Source: Plasmodium relictum (lineage: Eukaryota; Apicomplexa; Aconoidasida; Haemosporida; Plasmodiidae). From it: 64,000 nucleotides of DNA. This document shows positions 47,201 to 60,190 of the stretch, piece after piece. The stretch covers positions 1,178,001 to 1,242,000 of the forward strand of contig NC_041692.1 of assembly GCF_900005765.1 (NCBI RefSeq). The letters run 5' to 3'. The stretch's first letter is position 1, and every line of letters begins with the position of its first letter. The notes below the pieces were generated by a model, which saw only the letters and a program-made list of their open reading frames with translations, ran no database searches and was not told the DNA's origin. The position numbers and the translations under genes were made by a program.

Positions 47201-49020
47201 TTTATTACTACTTAAAAAAAAAGAAGAAAAAAGAAAAAAGAAAAAGAAAGAAATCCTTTTAATATATATATATATATGTAGATATAAAATAAAATTGTAA
47301 TAAATTATTCCTATCTTCTAACTGATAATAAGATTTAAATTTTGCAAAAAATGTAAACAAGTTTTTTCTTTTGCATCATTTTAAAAAATAAATAGTTATT
47401 TAAAAAATAAATAAATTATCATATTTAATTTGTGAATATTCTAAATTATTATTGTATTATTCCATTACAAAGAAAATCTACAAATCAAAATTAAAAAGTT
47501 AATAAAAACAAACTAAAAAATAAAAAAGTCTATACATTATTATATTTCTAATTCTCCTTTTACTTGCATTATATATATTATTAAATTTTAATATGCTTAG
47601 AATTTATTTTATGTTTATAATTATATATAAGATTTATAGCAAAAAAAAAAAAAAAAAAAATTAATTAAAAAATTATAATTAAATTTTTGTAATATATATC
47701 TTTTTCTAAATTTTTTTATGATATAGAACAAGAAAAAACTACTGAAAAACATATATATGTATTTACATGTATTAAAATTTTTACACGCAAATTTCTTATT
47801 AGGAATATGTTTATTATTTAAAGATATATATATTAACCATTTTTTTTTATATCTAAAATTTTTAAATATAGAATAATTGTTTACCAAAAATTTTTTTTAA
47901 TTTTTTTTCTTTTTTTTTTTTAAATAAAAGAGAAAAAATAGTTATAATATTGGATGAAATTTTAATAAAGGTAATATTTCAATAATTTTTTTTTTAACAT
48001 AATTCTATAAATTTATAAAATAGGTAAATTACTTATAAAAAAGTTAAAATTTTTTCTTATATTTTTATTTTAAAATATAAAAATTTTAATTTTTAAACTG
48101 CAACAAAAAGAAAAAAAAAAGTAACAATATATACAAGTTAAAAAAGAGAGATTTAATGAGAAATTAATATTAGTCTATAAAAAAAATAAATTTAATTAAT
48201 ACATAAGCAAATATTAATGTTCAAAAGATAAGTAGGTAAAAATATATTTTATTGAAATATTTTATTTCAAAAGTAAACAGAATTAAACTTAAAATATATA
48301 TAAATGTAGTATTTTTCAAAATATTCAATGCATTAACTTCAAAAAAAATTTTTATTTTTCACTACTAAAATTTTTTTTCTAATAAATATATTTTTTTTTA
48401 AAATACTCCTTTTTAATTATAATAATTTTTATAATTTTTTTTTATAATTATTCAACTAAAAATATTTCAATAAAAGAAAAATTATTCTAAAATTGTTTCA
48501 TTACTACTAGTAAAATATAAAAAATATATTATTATTTGGTTATAATTTATGAAATTTTATTCATTTAAAGCTAAAATTAATTTTTTTTTCATTATATTTT
48601 AATTATTTATTGTCACTCTGAATAATTTTATAATATTCAATTTATCACAGCATTAACATTTCTAATATTATTATTACCAATTTGACAATAATTTATAACT
48701 ACTTAAACATATATATATATAGTTCAATTATTTAAAATTATATTTATGTAAATGTATATATTTTATATTTATTCACAAATTAAAAGATATATTTAAATAT
48801 GAAACAGAAAAATAACGATTCAGAGAATTAAAAATTTTGAAATAACAAAAATATAATTAAGAAAGCTATCAAAATTTTTGTTAACAGATTATTTCACAAA
48901 TAATCACTATTAAAAAATAGAAATTTATTTAATTTTTTTTTTTTTTCTTCATTAAATTTATATATTTAAATCCCTTTTTTTCATTAATATTATTTTTTCA
49001 TAATTTTATCTTCTCATTAT
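47201..49020. other. 1.8 kb non-coding spacer upstream of the dynamin-like gene
   Basis: A/T-rich with (TA)n near 47264-47277. An 88-residue frame on the minus strand (47621-47887) is lysine/phenylalanine-biased noise. No gene supported. Confidence 0.6.
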
Positions 49021-51677
49021 TCATAACTTTTCTATTGGTTTCATTCCCATTAATTGAAGGCATATCTATAAAAACAATAAAAAATTTTTGCAAAAATTAA
49101 AGTATATATATATGTATGCATAATATTACAGTAATAAAAAGCCAGTATGTATATTTTTAAATATTTAATTTATTATTATTTTTTTTAATTTACGCATAAT
49201 AATGATTTGGTTATATAGCATAAAAGTAATCTAGTCTTCTCATTTTCACCATTTAAAACTTTACAATTTTCATAAAATGCTGTAAATATAGTTGTTAGTT
49301 CGTAAGTGTACTCAGCTAGTCTATATAAAAATTAAATAAAATGTATTATCAGACTAAATATTAAATAAAGATGTAAAAAAAATTTAATTGAATTAAAATA
49401 ATTTTTAACAAACAAATATTTAAAAGCATAATTATGTTTTATCTAATTTTTAAAGTTATTTATGTCAATATAATTTTTCAGTTATAATGTTATTATTACT
49501 TATGAACTAGCATATTTTTTAAAATATAGTAAAATACATCTGGGAACTTTAAAATATGTAAACCTAAGTTTATTTCATAACTATTAATTAAATTTATTTC
49601 CTCTAAAAAAAAAAATGTAGCAATATTAATTAGGAAAATAATAATATTCACTTCATATATCTCAAGTATATTTTTTTTATATATTAATACCTTTAGACAA
49701 TTCTTCTATATTAATATTTGATTTTCTAAAAATAGAACAAATTCGTGAATAAGCATATATAATATATATTCCTGTATTTCCTATAATTAAAAAAAAAATA
49801 TATTTATAATTTTGTCTATTCATATTAATAAAAATATATTGAATTTATTAATATACCTTTAACATTTAGCATATTTTCATAAGAAAATTTATAATCTGAA
49901 TTTCTATTTTGCTTTATGTCAAAGTATTTTATTGCACTAACACATAAATCTTCACTTAATTTATCTATGTCTATATCTAAAAAAAAAAAAAATATATATA
50001 TATATATTATAATGTGATTTAATGAAAGAAAAAATTCTTTTTGTAAATAATTTCATATGCTTTATGTTGATGAATTAGTTTAAAATACATTTATACTAAT
50101 TTTATAAATACATATATTCATGATTATTATTATATACTAATATATATATCATTTAATACTTTATTATATTTAATTTATTATTATTATGTTTGATTTTTTT
50201 TTTTTTTTTTTAACTTTCAAAATAATTTTTTTCTTCTTCACTTTTTGATTTAATTCTTTTTAATAAGTCTTTTTTTGCTCTTTCAGTTCCTTCATTAATG
50301 AGACTAATTAACTTTATATTAGTACCACTTCTAGTTTTAAATTTTTTATTATTTTCATTTAGAACTAAACCAAATCCAACATGGACTAATTTAGTATTAT
50401 CGTTGACCCAGTCAGTTTTTTTAGTTAATTCAAATAATGTTTCGAAATGAGTTAGCTGACCATTATCAGTAACATAAATTATACAGTTACAATTTAATTT
50501 TTTTAGTCTATAATAAATAGCTGCAATATCGGTAGAATCATAGCCATATCCTCCATTCGACTTCTGAAGAAATAAAGGAACATTAAAATTTTCAGACTTA
50601 TAACATAAAGCATCACCAATGTATGTTAGTAATTTTTTTTCTTTTAATTTTTCCAAAACATCAGGTATCATGGGCACATAATATGATTCACCAACATGTT
50701 CTATTTTAATATCTAAAATTTTATATATTTTGTCAAACTCTCGCTTACTACTTTCACACAATTTGCTCCATATTAATTTGCAGTCTTCATTATTATTCTG
50801 TAGTTTTATTGCATACTCTTTAGATTCTTTTTCAAATTCTTTATCAGAATCATACATTTTTTTTGCTTCTTGATATAAACTTGTTAAATTATTTAATTGA
50901 GGCATTTCTTCTTTAAAATTAGGGTAATTTAAAGTTATATATTTTATTATCATTCCAAATTGAGTCCCCCAATCCCCTATATGGTTAATTCTTTTTGTAT
51001 TAACATTTAAAAATTCAAATATTTTACATATACTATCACCTAATATGGTTGATCTTAAATGACCAACGTGCATCTCTTTTGCTATGTTTGGAGAAGAAAA
51101 ATCAACTAAAACATTCCCATAACTCTCATTATCATCTTTTATATCATTTATATTTAAACCTATATTAATTTTATTATCCTTAAATAATTCTAATAAGGAT
51201 TTTTCGATATAATCTTTTGATAATTTTACTGTTATAAATCCTTGAGGAGAAGATTTTATTTCCTCAAAAATTTTCTCATTTATATTTTCAATTATAGTTA
51301 AGGATACTTTATGAGCATTTTCATAATTTAAACTTTTTCCATATTTTTTAAATATATTTATAGCATTATTGCCTAAAAAAAGTAAACATATATATATACA
51401 TAAAATAATATTCCTAATTAATAATTTTATATAATTATTATTTGCAAAAAAAAAATTAAGAAAAAGAGAATTAGATATAGTATTATATTTTTTTCGAAAT
51501 TAAAATATATATATAATTCCCATAAAAAAAAAAAAAAAAAGACTAAATATATTTACATTGATAGTGTCCAAATGTTGCATTAGCATAAGTAACAACTACA
51601 TCTTCGTTAATTGTTGGAAAACATTTTTGAATTGAATTTTGAAATATTTGTTTAATCTTTTTAATTAGACACTCCAT
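49021..51677 (-). CDS. ArgRS: Arginine--tRNA ligase, 7 exons
   Basis: Exons 51557-51677, 50215-51372, 49857-49976, 49691-49780, 49500-49602, 49194-49320 and 49021-49065 join in phase to 587 residues, the usual length for a class I ArgRS. It attaches arginine to tRNA-Arg. FGHYQ|CNNA at the first splice matches the family's DYQCN motif. HVGH (within FSSPNIAKEMHVGHLRSTI) is the HIGH motif, and FKTRSGTNIKLI replaces KMSKS, as in eukaryotic ArgRS. The C-terminal anticodon-binding domain is intact (VSAIKYFDIKQNRNSDY, YAYSRICSIFRK, HKLAEYTYELTTIFTAFYEN) and ends with the typical LMGMKPIEKL. There is no leader, so this is likely the cytosolic enzyme; dual use cannot be judged here. Confidence 0.95.
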
Positions 51678-52717
51678 TTTATTTATAAAAAAAAAAAAAA
51701 ATTTAATAAATTCTGAAGCAAGAATGAAAATAATTATTTAAATAAATTTAAAGATACTAAGGTGTAGATACATAAATGGATAATTATATGAATGAAACTA
51801 TATATATATACAAGATTAAATAAAAAAAAAAAAAAAAGATAAAATTATAAAAACAATACTATCAATAAGATCAATTAAAACAGATAAAAGTAAAAAAAAT
51901 TTATGATACCTATTTTAATTAATTTAAAAATAATTTCCAATATATTTAATAATTTTTTTTTTTTTTTTTTTTTTTATGAACTAAAATTTTATATAAGAAT
52001 ATAAATAATTTATGATTTAAAAGAAAAAATCGTAAATTATTTTTAACATTTAATTTTTTTTTCTTTTACCTCTCATACCCGAAATTAAATGATATTACTA
52101 CAAAATAAAAAAAATTAGTTATTTCTTAGCTTAATTTTTATGTATATATATTTGATTATTAAATATCACAGCTTCCTTCCAATGCACGTTACATTAAATG
52201 TTATATTCATTAATTAATAATATAAAATATCAATTTATTAGATATATATATATATATTTTTTTTTTTTTTATTTGTTAAAAATTAAATTTTAATATTAAA
52301 CCCTCTTACGTACTTTTAAATATTTAAAAATTAACAATAAATTTAAGAAAAATAAGAATACTTAAAAAAAAAAAGAAAAACCTAAAATAATAAAAAAAGT
52401 TTTATTATGTTAAATTATAGAAAGAATATAATTAACTTTAGTAGACATAAAATTTGCTGTTTGCTACTTTAATTTGTTTAATGTAACTTAAAAATTATTA
52501 AATATTTTTTTTTAAGAATATAAAAAAATTATTCTATATATAAAAAAAACATTAAAGAAAAATGTAATGGAATGAACACTTTTTGAAAAAAGAAATAATA
52601 TCATATTTCCTTAAATATTTTAATCATTCATGAGAATAAAAAAGGAGATATAAAAATATGCCAACAGAAAACATCATTATACTTATCCATGAGTGTATGT
52701 ACTTATATTTATTTTAT
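51678..52717. other. Non-coding spacer upstream of ArgRS
   Basis: About 1 kb, A/T-rich, with a long poly(T) at about 51952-51975 and (TA)n at about 52241-52257. No frame supported. Confidence 0.6.
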
Positions 52718-54289
52718 TTAGTTTTTTTTTCTAAATTTTAATATCGTAGACATAATGTTTTCTAAATCCTCATAATTACCATCTTCTAAATCACTTTTAT
52801 TTTTTTCTTCAGAGAAACTATAATTTGTTTTGTTGTAATTACCATAATTATTATTTTCAATTAATTTATTATTTTTGTCAATATTTTTATTTACATAATT
52901 AATGTTTTTGCTTACTATATTTTTAGTGGCTTCATTTATTACATTTGTATTAATTCCATTGTCACTATTTATATATAGATTGCTTCCATCTTTAATTTTT
53001 ATATAATAAGAATTATCATGAATTTGTTTATTTAGTATTTCTTGGGGATTTTTATTGATATCTTCTTTTTTTTCTTCAAAAACATCTTCTGGAATATTTA
53101 TACTTTTTATTTTCACATAGTCATCATTCGTTCTTGAAGTTTCTATGAAATACTCTATGTTCTCAATAGAATTGTCAGGTATTTTTTTTTCATTTTGAAA
53201 TTGGCTTGAATTATCTAAGTCGTCACTAATAAAAGCATTTCGAGTATTGCCATTCTTATATTCCATTTCATATTTTTTAGAATAATTTTCAAAATTTTTA
53301 ATAATGGATTTATTATTTATAAGATAATTTAGTTCATCAATGCATTTATCATCATCGTGTAATTTATTATTTTCACTAATAAAAAAGTTTAAACTGTTTT
53401 CTACGAAATATTTATTTTGTTTGGGGTTTAATTTTTTGTCTTTTAATATTTCATTTTCTCCTTCCTTAATAAATACTAACGATTTTTTTTTTTCTAAATT
53501 TTTTTTTTTATTAAAATTATCATATTTATATATTTCATGAAATTTATTGTTATAATTATTTTTTTCAATAGACTTGTGATTGTTTATGAATATATTTTCA
53601 GATGGATAGTCTTTTTTTAATATAGAATTATGATCTTCACCTCTTATGCATTTGTTTATAAATTTTTCTTCATTTTTATGTGTAAATTTAGAATTTTTAT
53701 TTTTATAATTAAATGAAGTATTTTCTATAAACTTATCTTTTTCTTCTATATTGCTATTTAGATAATAACTTATAAAATAATTGTTTTCCTTATTTTCATT
53801 ATTAATAGGACTATTATTTTTTTGAACTGAGTCTATCAAATTTTCTAATTTTACTTTTGAGGAATTATCATTTTCTAAAATTAACATAGCGCCTTCATGC
53901 ACTTTTGAATTATCACATATTTTTATATTTTCTTTTAATGCATCTATCCCTAATTTATTTATTGAGTCAATAATGTCGCTTTTTTTTCTTAACTCATTTT
54001 CATAATTAGTAATAATATCATTTTTTCGAACATTTTCTAATTTGTTTGTTTCTATTATTTTTTTTAAATTTAAATTTTCTTTCATCAAATATTTAATTAT
54101 ATTTAAATACTTATTTAAAATTAATTTAGCATTTTCTTTTTTATTTGTACAATAATCAGTTATTATTTCTTTATTTATTAATTTCATAACTTCATTGCTT
54201 ATTTTATTATTATCCCTTTTTTCTTCTCTAATTTTTTCTTCAATTTTTTTATTAAGTACATTAATTTTAGAGCTTTTTTTTTTATTCAT
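52718..54289 (-). CDS. Conserved Plasmodium-type protein of unknown function, 523 aa, coiled-coil start
   Basis: Not recognised. Single exon, start ATG at 54289. Residues 1 to about 110 are highly charged and helical (NKKIEEKIREEKRDNNKI, then YLMKENLNLKKIIETNKLE and DIITNYENELRKKSDIIDSI), a likely coiled coil. The middle is Asn/Lys low complexity. The last 15 residues (NYEDLENIMSTILKFRKKN) look more constrained and could be a second helical anchor. No signal peptide, membrane segment or catalytic motif is visible. It lies between PSOP17 and ArgRS in the minus-strand run. Structural or cytoskeletal roles are possible for such a layout, but nothing in the sequence decides this. Confidence 0.75.
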   Translation of the reverse strand: MNKKKSSKINVLNKKIEEKIREEKRDNNKISNEVMKLINKEIITDYCTNKKENAKLILNKYLNIIKYLMKENLNLKKIIETNKLENVRKNDIITNYENELRKKSDIIDSINKLGIDALKENIKICDNSKVHEGAMLILENDNSSKVKLENLIDSVQKNNSPINNENKENNYFISYYLNSNIEEKDKFIENTSFNYKNKNSKFTHKNEEKFINKCIRGEDHNSILKKDYPSENIFINNHKSIEKNNYNNKFHEIYKYDNFNKKKNLEKKKSLVFIKEGENEILKDKKLNPKQNKYFVENSLNFFISENNKLHDDDKCIDELNYLINNKSIIKNFENYSKKYEMEYKNGNTRNAFISDDLDNSSQFQNEKKIPDNSIENIEYFIETSRTNDDYVKIKSINIPEDVFEEKKEDINKNPQEILNKQIHDNSYYIKIKDGSNLYINSDNGINTNVINEATKNIVSKNINYVNKNIDKNNKLIENNNYGNYNKTNYSFSEEKNKSDLEDGNYEDLENIMSTILKFRKKN

Positions 54290-55031
54290 TCTTTTTTATT
54301 CTATACTTATAAGAAGAAATTATTATAAAGAAAATGTCTATTTTCATTTGATCATTAATTGTTTGTTTCTCATATATATATATATATATAATTTCAAGTA
54401 AGCACCAAGTTTATGTCTATTCAAAGAAATTATATAACTTTTTCATTTTCACTTTTTTAGCAAAAATCGCTTGTATTATATATATCTATATAAAATTAAT
54501 AAATAAGGAAAAATAAAAAATTTTAAAATATTATCTAATTTTTTATTTCAATTTTAATGACTTTTTTTTTTTTCTGTCTAAAAATTAATAAAGGAAATAA
54601 AAAAATGACTAACAAATCATTTTCAAAAAATTACATAGTTTTTATAAAAAAAATTAGAAAAAAAATTATATCTTTCAAGATGATAAATTTAAAGGATTAA
54701 AAAAATATAAAATGAATATAAAAAAAAATATGAAGAAATCAAGGGAGAGAGAGAGGAAAAAAAAAAAACGGTAATAGAAAAAGTTGATATGGATAAAACA
54801 AAATAAATGACACGAAAATGAAAAAATGAAAAGCTTTATAATTTTAGTTAGAGCAAGATATATAATAAAATAATAAAGAAAAAATCTTAAAAAAGCATTA
54901 AAAACAAATTTAAAGCAAAAAAAAAAAAAAAAAAAAAAATAGTATAATAATGAATGTTTAAATATTTTAGTCATAAATTCTCGTTGTTATTTATTATTTT
55001 TTTTTTTTCATACAAATGATTGTCTGTTTAT
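54290..55031. other. Non-coding spacer upstream of the 523-aa gene
   Basis: A/T-rich with (TA)n at about 54375-54391. A 99-residue Phe-rich frame (54675-54974, minus) is a homopolymer artefact. No gene supported. Confidence 0.6.
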
Positions 55032-56480
55032 TTATATATCTGCGCAACAAATTCCTATTCCTACATTATTTTCTGATGAAAAAGGTAATAAAATATTATT
55101 TATGTTCAAAGAAAATTTTCTCATGACATTGTAAACACCAATATAAAGTTCAATTTTATTGCATAAGTGATAGTTATTAGGGCACGATAAAATAGCACTA
55201 TCTATATCACAATGAAAACATCCAAAATAAATAAAAGATGGTTCTAATCCGTTCAGTGTTGCTGAAGCTTCACTTTGAATTTGATCTACGCCTATGCTTA
55301 AATTATAAATTTTTAATTCGTCAAGTAAAAATGGAAAATCGCATACATCTACTGAATATGGAGTACCTCCTATATATATAGGAAAATCATTTGTTTTTGT
55401 TATTCCTAAAAGAAGTATATTAAATATGCAGTAATTTATATAAATACATATTTAATTATTAAGAAAAAAATAAAATTAATATTTATATAAATACTTTTAT
55501 ACATAAGTACTTTATGAAATATATTTATAACCTTCAGTCAAAAAACTAGAATCAAGAATTCCGTCAACAAAAAGTCTCACATGATTTATATGTCTAACAA
55601 CTTGTTTTATAAAAAATTAAAAAAAAAAGTATTTTTAATCTATAAAAAATATTCAAATTGAAATTATGTATATTCATTTTTTGTTTTCAATATTCTATAC
55701 CAGCAATATGATACCATTGATGATGTCTTAATTTAAAATTACTCAAAAATTCTTCTCCAGCTATTCAATAAGAATTTTTTTTTTTTTATTAAATATTCAT
55801 ATTTTAAGTTCAAATAAAATTATGAATAGATAATTAAAAAAAAAGTTTGTAAATTTTTTATGAAATATGATAGAAAAAAGTATAGTAATACATTAAAAAT
55901 TTACTGTGCAAATATAAAATTACCAGAATTTGTGCTAGAAGAAGTACTCAAAACAATTTTTATTCTTCCATTCTACATTAAAAAAAAAGAAAATTACATT
56001 TTTAATTATGAAAATAATATATAAAAAAAGAAATACTATTTTTCATGTATAAAAGATCTAATAAAATATAGAAATCTCCTTTTTACTAATATATATATAT
56101 ATATATGACTTTGTATAAACGTAAAATAAATTTTGTAAAGAGAAATTAAAAGATTTCAAAAGAATAAATAATTATGTTTAAAATAAAGAGTTTCAATAAA
56201 AAAGGAACTCTTAAAAGAAAAATTTATGAACTTGAAGAATAGATTATTTTTATTTTATTATTTTTTTTTTAATTATTTTACTTTTGCATTTATTAATATA
56301 GCAGGAGAAGATTCCTGTATCTTATCTTTTATAATACCCTATATAAAGTTTTAAAAAAAATAATATAAAAACATATAAAGAAAAGTTACATAATTAAAAA
56401 TAAGAAGAGCAAAAAGTACCTTGTGTATTATCGGGCAAAATTTTTCATCCATATTATTTTTTCTTTAAAGTAAAATAGAC

Positions 56481-56555
<75 letters not shown>

Positions 56556-57295
56556 GTATACATTCTTAAATTATTTCTAGGGATGAATATATAAGTACTA
56601 TATAAATAAATACTGAATCACTTAATTATATATTACATTAAAAATTACTTATTTTTTCTTTTAAATAATTATATGATATATATATATTATTTTCTTTTTA
56701 TATTTTTTAGTTTATTTCAAACTGATTGTTAAATATGTAACTTAATTAAAAAAGTTAAACTTTATTTAATTTAATAGTTTTCTTACAATGAAATTTCATC
56801 TTCTAATAGATATATAAAAAATGTATAAGAAAAATCAACGCTTCTGAAATATTCATCAGAATGAGATATGTAAATATAATTTTTTCTAAACAGGGAAGAA
56901 TTTCCTATACCACCAAATCCTGCTGAAGCAAAAAAATTTCCAATAGCATGATTTCTGTTTCCGCTTGTATCTACTGGACTTATGCTATCAAAGTTGATAT
57001 GTACAGATATTCCTATTAAGGAAAAATATATTCATATATTCTATTAATTTTTTTTAAAATCTTATATATATATATATATAGAAAAAAGGAAAAGTATATT
57101 TATTTTAATAATATTTTTACCATATGGCTTTGATTCAGGTATTAAAATTTTTTGCCCATTATTAATACAAATTGAAGAATCAATTGAAACATCACATTCA
57201 GGAAAATTTAAATTATCTATATCACATTGAATTTGTATTTTAAAAAAAAGTAACAATAGTAATAAATGCAATATTTTAGGAATTACTAATGACAT
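55032..57295 (-). CDS. PSOP17: Secreted LamG-type protein, probable ookinete protein PSOP17, 8 exons
   Basis: Exons 57121-57295, 56787-57012, 56420-56462, 56282-56338, 55924-55972, 55701-55760, 55532-55600 and 55032-55405 join in phase to 350 residues. An N-terminal signal peptide (IPKILHLLLLLLFFKIQIQC) is followed by a short Cys-containing segment. The body is a concanavalin/LamG-type jellyroll: ISVHINFDSISPVDTSGNRN, then WYHIAVVRHINHVRLFVDG, then FPIYIGGTPYSVDVCDFPFL and LDELKIYN. A Cys-rich end (FGCFHCDIDSAILSC ... GIGICCADI) follows. There is no membrane segment, so it is probably secreted. LamG folds bind glycans or proteins. The name comes from its position next to ArgRS on the P. falciparum map, where PSOP17 is annotated (from memory); the fold assignment stands without it. 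Confidence 0.82.
56483..56543. repeat. Long (TA)n microsatellite in a PSOP17 intron
   Basis: About 30 AT units, the longest in the window, in the intron between exons 2 and 3. Confidence 0.9.
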
Positions 57296-57490
57296 TATAT
57301 GAGAATATTTATTGCGAAATTTTGAAATCAGTTAACAAAAGAAAAAGGAAAAAAAAAAGACAATAATAAAATTATACAAATTTACTTGAAAAAACTTGTG
57401 CTTAATTTTAAAAATTTTGTTATTTTTTTTGTTCATACTCTTTTTCAATTCTTCTATTTTTTTTAATGGGAATTGTTCACATATTTTAAG

Positions 57491-57541
<51 letters not shown>

Positions 57542-58529
57542 TATGTTAGTAATACTAATTAAAATTTTTTATTATTTAATATATCTTATACAAAGTATTA
57601 TTTTATTGATTTAGGAAAATGCCTTTTTTTTTTTAAATATTATATTTTATTTAATGATGTACATACATGAAAGGAGATGGAAAAAAAATGTGTGGAAATG
57701 TAAAATGATTTTATTATACAATTTTTCAAATTATATAAGTTTCTTTATATTAATTTTGAACCTTAATATATATAATTGTAGAAAATATTAATTTAAAATA
57801 AGTTCCCATTAAATTATAATAACATTCTGAATTTTTCTAAAAATGCATCTTTTTAATTCATTATTTGATAATATATATTTATTAATTCTAAAATGAACAA
57901 AAATTTCACTATTTATTTTTAAATTACAGAAATTTTTATTTTTCTATATTTTAAAAATATAAATATATTTAGAATATATTAGAAATATAAGCATAAATTT
58001 ATAAAAAATAAGGTATATATATATATAAACCAAAATAAAATATAAATATTACTAAAAGGATAAATATTGACGAAAGAAAATATAAATGTAACCAAGATAT
58101 ATAAAAAAACAAAGAAAAATGTAAATAAAATAAAAGATATCTTCAATAAAGAAAAAGAAAAAAAAATTTTACAATAATTCTTAATTGTCCAAATATATAT
58201 TTTTTTCATTTAATAAAATTAATTCAATAAAAAGAATCTTAACGGTTATAATTTTGCAACACTTTTTTTATCTTATTTTAAATGAATTGTTTTTTTATTA
58301 ACTTGAAAAAAAACACATTATGAACATAAAATAAAAAGAAATGGAAGAATTATTTTTTTTTTTTTTTTTGAAGTAATATTTTCAGAAAATTCCTGAAAAT
58401 AAGTCTTCTAAAAAAATTTATAGAATGTATTTATAAAAACAATTAAATGATATAATGCATATTAGATATGAATTTTTATATAAAAATACCTATTACTTAA
58501 AATAGAACAAAGTGATAATAAAAGGTAAC
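57296..58529. other. Non-coding spacer between PSOP17 and the WD40 pseudogene
   Basis: Contains (TA)n at 57493-57538 about 200 bases upstream of the PSOP17 start. The remaining frames are A/T-rich noise. It would be the shared 5' region of PSOP17 and the former plus-strand gene. Confidence 0.55.
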
Positions 58530-59975
58530 TAAAAACATGAGTAAAATGGTGAAAAGAAATAAATAATAAAAAAAAGAATAACTTAATGTTATTTGATAAT
58601 AATGTCTTCGTTTTGCTATGTATACATATATTTTTTTTAATTCTAAATGCTAGATAATAGTAACTTGTACAACTTAATCGGAACCATTTATTTTTAACTT
58701 CTTTTAAAATTTCCAAAAAGTGAATCATTGCTTTTATGTCAAGTAAATAATGAAATAAATTTAAGTTTAAAAGAAAAAAATATATATGTATTAATATAAA
58801 AACATAAAGACAAAGTTAATATTCAATTAGGTTTGATGGATTAGAAAAATCACATATCTTCTAGAAGTATTAAAAATATATCGAAAAAAATAAAATTATA
58901 TTAAAATTATTTTTATTTGCTATTTGACATTACAATATTCAATATTAAGGATATGTTAAACTCAGTAAACTTCATTATATTTCATCTTGTTTTAAGTTCG
59001 TGAGTTTGATGTGATGATTATACAATTAGTATTATTGATCTTAAAAAAGATAATAACAATTAAGTTATTTTAATGGAATATATTGATTCTATTCACTCTT
59101 TATCCTTTTATAATTGCAGTATTTTGCTAGCATGAAGATCAGGTATCTCTATAATTATATGAAATTTCACTTTCAATATAAAAAAAAATATATCTGAATG
59201 GGTGTGTATAGACAATATCGAGTTTGAAATTTTTTAGTGATCAAAAAATAATTTTGTTTTCTAAAAACATAAGTATAATAAGAAATATAAAAAAATAAAA
59301 GTGATATTCCTATTATATATGAGACTTATAAATGTGTTTGATGTGTTGCAATACATACTCTATGAATAACTTAAATTTACTTGTTATATCTGGCAATTAT
59401 AGAAAATTTATTATGTGGAAAAGTGATGATTTTTTAGTTTTTAAAGAGATATGCAATAAAAATGAGAAAATCCATCTTGCTAAATTATCATTTTTTTTTA
59501 ATGAAATAACGTTAATCTATTTGTTCTAAAACATTATTTTAGTTAAATAAGGACTCAAAAAATCAATATGAGGTATCTTAAAAATTTCTCAAAAAATGAA
59601 CTGATAAATAGATATTCTTTTTTCGCATAAAGAAATAAGCTAATAATAATGTAAGTGATATTTAGTTGCATTAATTTAAGCACTTATAGGGGAATACCAA
59701 CTGTATGAGTTTTATTGAAATTAATCCATCATGAAATATACTATTTCTTGTTCAAAAGATAAAATAATCACTTTATTTGATGTTATTGTATGCTCAATAG
59801 TGAAAAAAATTAAATGCTTCTCCATAATAATTTTTATTTTTCTTTATATTTTAATGAACAATTAATGCTATGTTCATGTTTAATAAATTGATCAATAAAT
59901 ATATATGGATATTTGAAATTGAGAAAAAATAAGAACATATAAAAGAGAAAGGAAATTTTTTTTGAATTTGTAAAT
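58530..59975 (+). pseudogene. Decayed WD40-repeat gene
   Basis: A plus-strand stretch with several WD-like repeats broken by stops and frame slips. From about 58961 to 59240 one frame reads SVNFIIFHLVLSS, stops, CDDYTISIIDLKKDNNN, stop, EYIDSIHSLSFYNCSILLA, stop, RSGISIII, then TGA where a repeat would have Trp (TGG), then NFTF. In another frame, 59363-59430 reads MNNLNLLVISGNYRKFIMW. At 59707-59812, FIEINPS is followed one base out of frame by KYTISCSKDKIITLFDV. Near 59900 KYIWIFEIEK remains. An upstream relic (about 58665-58860, KFPKSESLLLC and KHKDKVNIQLG) suggests the original 5' part. No splice pattern rescues it. The source family may be a multi-repeat nucleolar U3-type WD protein, which is a guess. 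Confidence 0.72.
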
Positions 59976-60190
59976 TTAATTAAATTATTTTTAATTAATA
60001 AAAAAGTTCTTATATATATATTAAAATATATATATGCACATATTACTTAAAGTTAGGCAATAAAAAAAAAATTTTCTTGTTCTTATTATTTTATATACAT
60101 AATTGCAAACCAAAATTTTAAATGATGCATATATACTTTATTATATGTTCCTTTTTTATATAATATAAACACACACATTTTATGAATATT

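Noticed and set aside
54675-54974. 99-residue minus-strand frame, Phe/Leu rich
   Set aside because: It arises from poly(A) on the plus strand; its composition is homopolymeric and there is no domain or conservation hint.
56483-56543. Centromere or origin suggested by long A/T tracts
   Set aside because: The tracts are short intronic dinucleotide repeats; Plasmodium centromeres are kilobase-long, near-pure A/T regions and no such block is present.
57979-58209. 76-residue minus-strand hydrophobic frame
   Set aside because: Phe/Ile/Tyr-rich with no polar interruptions typical of a real membrane protein; chance frame.
58462-58728. 88-residue minus-strand frame
   Set aside because: The plus strand here carries relics of the WD40 pseudogene; the minus frame is hydrophobic A/T-rich noise overlapping them.
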